Shown here: piece by piece, positions 60,685 through 64,000 of the stretch
How the letters are laid out: each line of letters begins with the position of its first letter
Position numbering within the stretch: the first letter of the stretch is position 1
Assembly (NCBI GenBank): GCA_024919175.1
Contig: CP103804.1
Span: 2,790,001-2,854,000 of the forward strand
DNA: 64,000 nucleotides
Direction: 5' to 3'
Origin: Clostridioides difficile
GTDB taxonomy: Bacteria > Bacillota > Clostridia > Peptostreptococcales > Peptostreptococcaceae
Program-made: the position numbers and the translations under genes
Notes under the pieces: generated by a model
What the model was told of the DNA's origin: nothing
Seen by the model: only the letters and a program-made list of their open reading frames with translations
The model's database searches: none

Positions 60685-63158
60685 TATAACCCCTCCATTA
60701 TTCCAACTAGCTTATCTATCTCATCTTTACTTCTTTTTTCAGTTACACAAAGTAAAGTTGAATTTTTTAATTCTGGATAATTGTGTTCTAAATTATAACC
60801 ACCTAATATATTTTCTTCTAAAAGTTTATCATTTATAGTATCTATATTATAATTTCCTTGTACTGTAAATTCTTTAAAAAATCTTCCTTTAAATATAGGT
60901 CTGTATTTTCCTGTTTGCACAAGTTTATTATAAGCATAGTGTGCTTTTTTCATTGATTGCATACCAACTTCTTTAAATCCTTCTTTACCCATAGTAGCCA
61001 TGTATATTGATGCTACAAGAGCATTTAGTGCCTGATTTGAACATATATTAGAAGTTGCTTTTTCTCTTCTTACATGTTGCTCTCTAGTTTGTAAAGTTAA
61101 TACATATGCAATTTTCCCTTCTGTATCTAAACTTTGCCCAACTATTCTTCCTGGCATTTTTCTTGTATATTTAGATTTACTAGCCAAAAATCCTACATAA
61201 GGACCTCCAAAATTAAGAGGATTTCCTAGTGATTGAGCTTCTCCAACAACAATATCTGCTCCTATTTCACCTGGTGTCTTTAAAACACCTAATGATATTG
61301 GGTCAACACTCATAATTAACATAGCTTTATTTTCATGAGTTATCTTTTCTATTTCCTCCATCTCTTCAATAATTCCAAAGAAGTTAGGAGTTTGTATAAG
61401 GACACATGCTGTATCTTTATCTACAGAAGCGCTTAATTTTTCTATATCTGTAATTCCATATTCATTACAAAAATCAATTTCTACTATTTCACAATCTTTA
61501 TATTGTAAATAAGTTTTTAGTACTGATAAAGTTTCTGGATGTGTAGTTTTTGATACTACTATTTTACTTTTTCTAGTTTGATTCATTGCCATTATACATG
61601 CTTCTATTGCCGCAGTCGCTCCATCATACATTGATGCATTTGCAATTTCCATACCAGTAATTTCTGCAATCATAGATTGGAATTCAAACACTACTTGCAA
61701 AGTTCCTTGACTTATTTCTGCTTGATATGGAGTATATGCTGTATAAAATTCTGATCTTGAAGTTATATGTTTTATAATTGATGGGATATAATGGTCATAT
61801 GCACCTGCTCCAAGAAAACAAGTCAAATCTTCTAGACTTAAATTTTCTTCTGACAATCTTTTTACTATTTTACTAACTTCTAATTCAGACTTTCCACTGT
61901 CTAGATTTAAATCTCTTTTTAATTTTAGTTCATCTGGTACATCTGAAAATAATTCATCAACTGAGTTTAATCCAACTACTTTTAACATTTTTTCCTTATC
62001 TTCATTTGTGGCAGGTATATATGAAAATTTATTTTCTTTATTTACTACAACATTATCTTTTTTATATTGTTTTTTATAAAAAGGCTTCTTAACTGTTATA
62101 GCAGGAACAACTTTTTTTCTAATCGCTATACCTATTTCATTTCCTGCTTTTGCATATTCAGCATCTATAATTCCCATTCCTAAGATTTTTCCTGTTGTTG
62201 GAGATGCACACCCAGTAGTTACAAAGCCAACTGTTTTATCTGCAACTTTTATATCGTATCCATTTCTAGGCATTCCTTTACCTTGCATTTCAAATCCTAC
62301 TAACTTTCTTTTAACGCCATTTTCTTTCTCTTCTGCTAAGATTGATTTGCCAATAAATGATTCCTTATTTACCTTTACAAAAATAGATAATCCTCCTTCA
62401 AGTGGAGATATGTGTTCATTTATTTCATGTCCATATAGAGGTAAAGCTGCTTCAAATCTTAAAGTATCTCTACAACCTAGACCAGCTGGACATATCTCTT
62501 CTCCTCCAACTTTTAGGACTTCATCCCAAATTAATTTTACATGTTCATTTTTGCAATATATTTCAAAACCATCTTCTCCAGTATATCCTGTTCTCGAAAC
62601 TAAACAAGGATATCCAGACACTTTTATTTCTGGCTTTGACTTATAAAATTTTATTAATTCTAAATTTATATCTGTGATTTTTTGAAGAATTTTTTCTGCT
62701 TTAGGCCCTTGAACTGCTAATTGACAAACTTCATTAGATATATTTTTTATATTTACTTTATACCCTTCACTTTGCTTCATTATCCAGTCAACATCTTTGT
62801 CTATATTTCCTGCATTTATTACTAACAAATAATCTTCTTCCCCAAACTTATATATTAATAAATCATCAACTACTCCACCATTTTCATAGCACATAGGTGT
62901 ATATATGATGTCATTGACTTTTAATACACTTATATCATTTGTAACTAGGTTTTGTATAAATTTTTCTGATTCTACTCCTTTTACTTCTACTTCTCCCATG
63001 TGAGATACATCAAATATACCTGCACTTTTTCTAACCATTTCATGCTCTTTGTTTATTCCTTCATATTCTAAAGGCATTTCCCAACCAGCAAATTCAACAA
63101 GCTTTGCACCAAGCTCTTTGTGTGTATTATACAAAGGCACTCTTTTTAATTCATTCAT
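60684..63158 (-). CDS. gcvTPA: Fused aminomethyltransferase (T-protein) / glycine dehydrogenase subunit 1
   Basis: An 824-residue fusion of two glycine cleavage enzymes. Residues 1-365 are the T-protein, which transfers the methylene group to tetrahydrofolate: VPLYNTHKELGAKLVEFAGW, FDVSHMGEVEVKG and AVQGPKAEKILQK. After a ~20-residue linker, residues 385-824 are P-protein subunit 1: FSYIPATNEDKEKML, GAYDHYIPSIIKHI, TAYTPYQAEISQGTLQVVFE and CSNQALNALVASIYMA. This fusion is known in C. difficile. No H- or L-protein gene lies in the window, so they must be encoded elsewhere. The start follows GGGGAGGGTTATAT; a tandem glycine riboswitch precedes it. Confidence 0.95.
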   Translation of the reverse strand: MNELKRVPLYNTHKELGAKLVEFAGWEMPLEYEGINKEHEMVRKSAGIFDVSHMGEVEVKGVESEKFIQNLVTNDISVLKVNDIIYTPMCYENGGVVDDLLIYKFGEEDYLLVINAGNIDKDVDWIMKQSEGYKVNIKNISNEVCQLAVQGPKAEKILQKITDINLELIKFYKSKPEIKVSGYPCLVSRTGYTGEDGFEIYCKNEHVKLIWDEVLKVGGEEICPAGLGCRDTLRFEAALPLYGHEINEHISPLEGGLSIFVKVNKESFIGKSILAEEKENGVKRKLVGFEMQGKGMPRNGYDIKVADKTVGFVTTGCASPTTGKILGMGIIDAEYAKAGNEIGIAIRKKVVPAITVKKPFYKKQYKKDNVVVNKENKFSYIPATNEDKEKMLKVVGLNSVDELFSDVPDELKLKRDLNLDSGKSELEVSKIVKRLSEENLSLEDLTCFLGAGAYDHYIPSIIKHITSRSEFYTAYTPYQAEISQGTLQVVFEFQSMIAEITGMEIANASMYDGATAAIEACIMAMNQTRKSKIVVSKTTHPETLSVLKTYLQYKDCEIVEIDFCNEYGITDIEKLSASVDKDTACVLIQTPNFFGIIEEMEEIEKITHENKAMLIMSVDPISLGVLKTPGEIGADIVVGEAQSLGNPLNFGGPYVGFLASKSKYTRKMPGRIVGQSLDTEGKIAYVLTLQTREQHVRREKATSNICSNQALNALVASIYMATMGKEGFKEVGMQSMKKAHYAYNKLVQTGKYRPIFKGRFFKEFTVQGNYNIDTINDKLLEENILGGYNLEHNYPELKNSTLLCVTEKRSKDEIDKLVGIMEGL

Positions 63159-63267
63159 ATATAACCCTCCCCATAAAATTAAACCTATTATATTTAAGCA
63201 ACTTTACCATTATGTCCTGTATTTTCCCATAAAAAAAATATATAAGCATAGGAAATAACCCTAGCCT

Positions 63268-63468
63268 ATATATCCCTGTTTGTATACCTGAAAGATTTAA
63301 TAATTTAATATTATTCTGCTTCTTCGGTGACTTATAGTATTTAACTTAAGTCTCTCCAGAGTCCCATCAATTAGCGATATTTTTGCCTGAAAGCTTCTCT
63401 AAGGATTGGCATTTCTTAAATTTCTTCTTCGGCGCCTTTTTGTATAAAGGTCTCTCTCGCTAATCTCA
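63268..63468 (-). promoter_or_regulatory. Tandem glycine riboswitch
   Basis: Two consecutive glycine aptamers are read on the minus strand. The first (about 63373-63466) has GCGAGAGAGACC, GGCGCCGAAGAAG and CTTTCAGGCAAAAA. The second (about 63270-63372) has TGGGACTCTGGAGAGAC, CACCGAAGAAGCA and CTTTCAGGTATACAAACAG. The tandem layout immediately upstream of gcvTPA is the classical glycine on-switch for the cleavage system. Confidence 0.96.
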
Positions 63469-63493
63469 CTTGGAAATATTTATTTTCAATTTT

Positions 63494-63522
63494 ATTTTAT
63501 GAATATTTAAATCAAATGTCAA
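63494..63522 (-). promoter_or_regulatory. Promoter of the glycine cleavage operon
   Basis: On the minus strand TTGACA and TAAAAT are exactly 17 bases apart, about 27 bases before the first glycine aptamer. Sequence between 63523 and 63788 is AT-rich with no further feature. Confidence 0.75.
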
Positions 63523-63788
63523 CACATTATATTTTTTTTTTTTTATGTATTAATTTTTTTGTTAAGTTTTTATTATCAATTATTTCTCTTTTATATTATT
63601 CACTCTTTTATAAAGATATTATATATTAATGCAAAATAACATTTTCACTTAATTTATTATTAAAATAACACACAAAGAACCAAATGTAAATTTGTATTGA
63701 GATTTACTATAACATGTTAAAAGTATATTCATACACTTGATGAAATCGTTTGCAATTATAAGCTTGTGAAAAATAAGATTTTTGAAAT

Positions 63789-64000
63789 TTACATATTTGA
63801 CATCCACTTTGTAAATTTTCCAATCAGTGATTGTGCAAACTTTAAATTCAATGCCACAATTATAATGCCAATCATACTATACAGAATTGTTGTGCTTATT
63901 TCACAATTAAGTATACAAATACTCTTACTTATACACCAAATGCTTATTGGCAAGCATATGATGCTAGTAATGAGTGAAGGTATATATTTTCTTATTATGA
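63789..64000 (-). CDS. C-terminal end of a membrane protein (cut by window edge)
   Basis: An open minus-strand frame enters from the right edge and stops with TAA at 63789-63791. Its 70 residues include IRKYIPSLITSIICLPISIW, then CISKSICILNCEISTTILYS, MIGIIIVALNLKFAQSLIGK and FTKWMSNM. Two hydrophobic helices are separated by a short polar loop. No family can be assigned from this part. The 260 bases after it are non-coding up to the gcv promoter. Confidence 0.6.
   Translation of the reverse strand, partial: IIRKYIPSLITSIICLPISIWCISKSICILNCEISTTILYSMIGIIIVALNLKFAQSLIGKFTKWMSNM

Noticed and set aside
1..64000. tRNA, rRNA, CRISPR array, T-box, SAM or c-di-GMP riboswitches
   Set aside because: I looked for their conserved words and repeat spacing on both strands and found none that could be supported.

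Overview
The window is a very AT-rich chromosomal segment from a clostridial Firmicute. Gene content points to Clostridioides difficile or a very close relative: a fused T/P1 glycine cleavage protein under a tandem glycine riboswitch, a thioredoxin reductase without NADPH motifs, a queuosine-salvage cluster (QueK, QrtT, QueL) and an amidase closely resembling C. difficile phage lysin CD27L. No rRNA, tRNA, CRISPR array or intact mobile element was found. Strain-level assignment is inference.

Layout. 1-2.9 kb: thiamine genes (thiG end, thiF, thiS, thiC) on the minus strand under a TPP riboswitch. 3-5.4 kb: a RecQ helicase. 5.6-9.5 kb: the riboflavin operon ribD-ribE-ribBA-ribH under an FMN riboswitch. 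9.7-15.4 kb: an unknown protein, an alanine/cation symporter, an ArsB/NhaD-type permease, a NifX-like protein and an ArsR regulator. 15.6-21.2 kb: trxA-trxB, then a two-component system with a lipoprotein, a DNA-binding protein and an AlkD-like repair protein. 21.3-23.7 kb: the queuosine/queuine salvage operon behind a preQ1-I riboswitch.

24-26.6 kb and 41.4-43.1 kb are two related, sparsely coding modules. Each has a short leader followed by a small membrane-protein gene, then a ~60-residue protein of an unnamed paralogous family, then a minus-strand promoter preceded by tandem 21-bp-phased repeats like VirR/AgrA (LytTR) boxes. In the first module a second LytTR-type promoter faces the other way, and the phage-lysin-like amidase lies between the two. 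This is the most interesting part of the window.

27-33 kb: a TetR/FMN-binding/flavodoxin operon, a GNAT acetyltransferase, a DUF969-DUF979-pyroglutamyl peptidase operon, and an HxlR regulator divergent from a flavodoxin-fold reductase. 33-45 kb: a MATE pump, a TraX-like protein with a two-component system, a three-gene ABC exporter, a second HxlR locus and a TPR lipoprotein. 45.7-53.4 kb: guanine deaminase, then a second ABC system whose large permease is fused to an M1-type metallopeptidase, with its own two-component system. 53.7-59 kb: PpnP nucleoside phosphorylase, a P-type ATPase, an XRE regulator, a decayed Tn916-type integrase and a DMT transporter. 59-63.5 kb: gcvPB and gcvTPA under a glycine riboswitch. 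The right edge cuts through the end of a membrane-protein gene.

Metabolic control by RNA is prominent (TPP, FMN, preQ1 and glycine riboswitches). Accessory loci are mostly small operons, each beside its own regulator (TetR, two HxlR, ArsR, XRE, three two-component systems).
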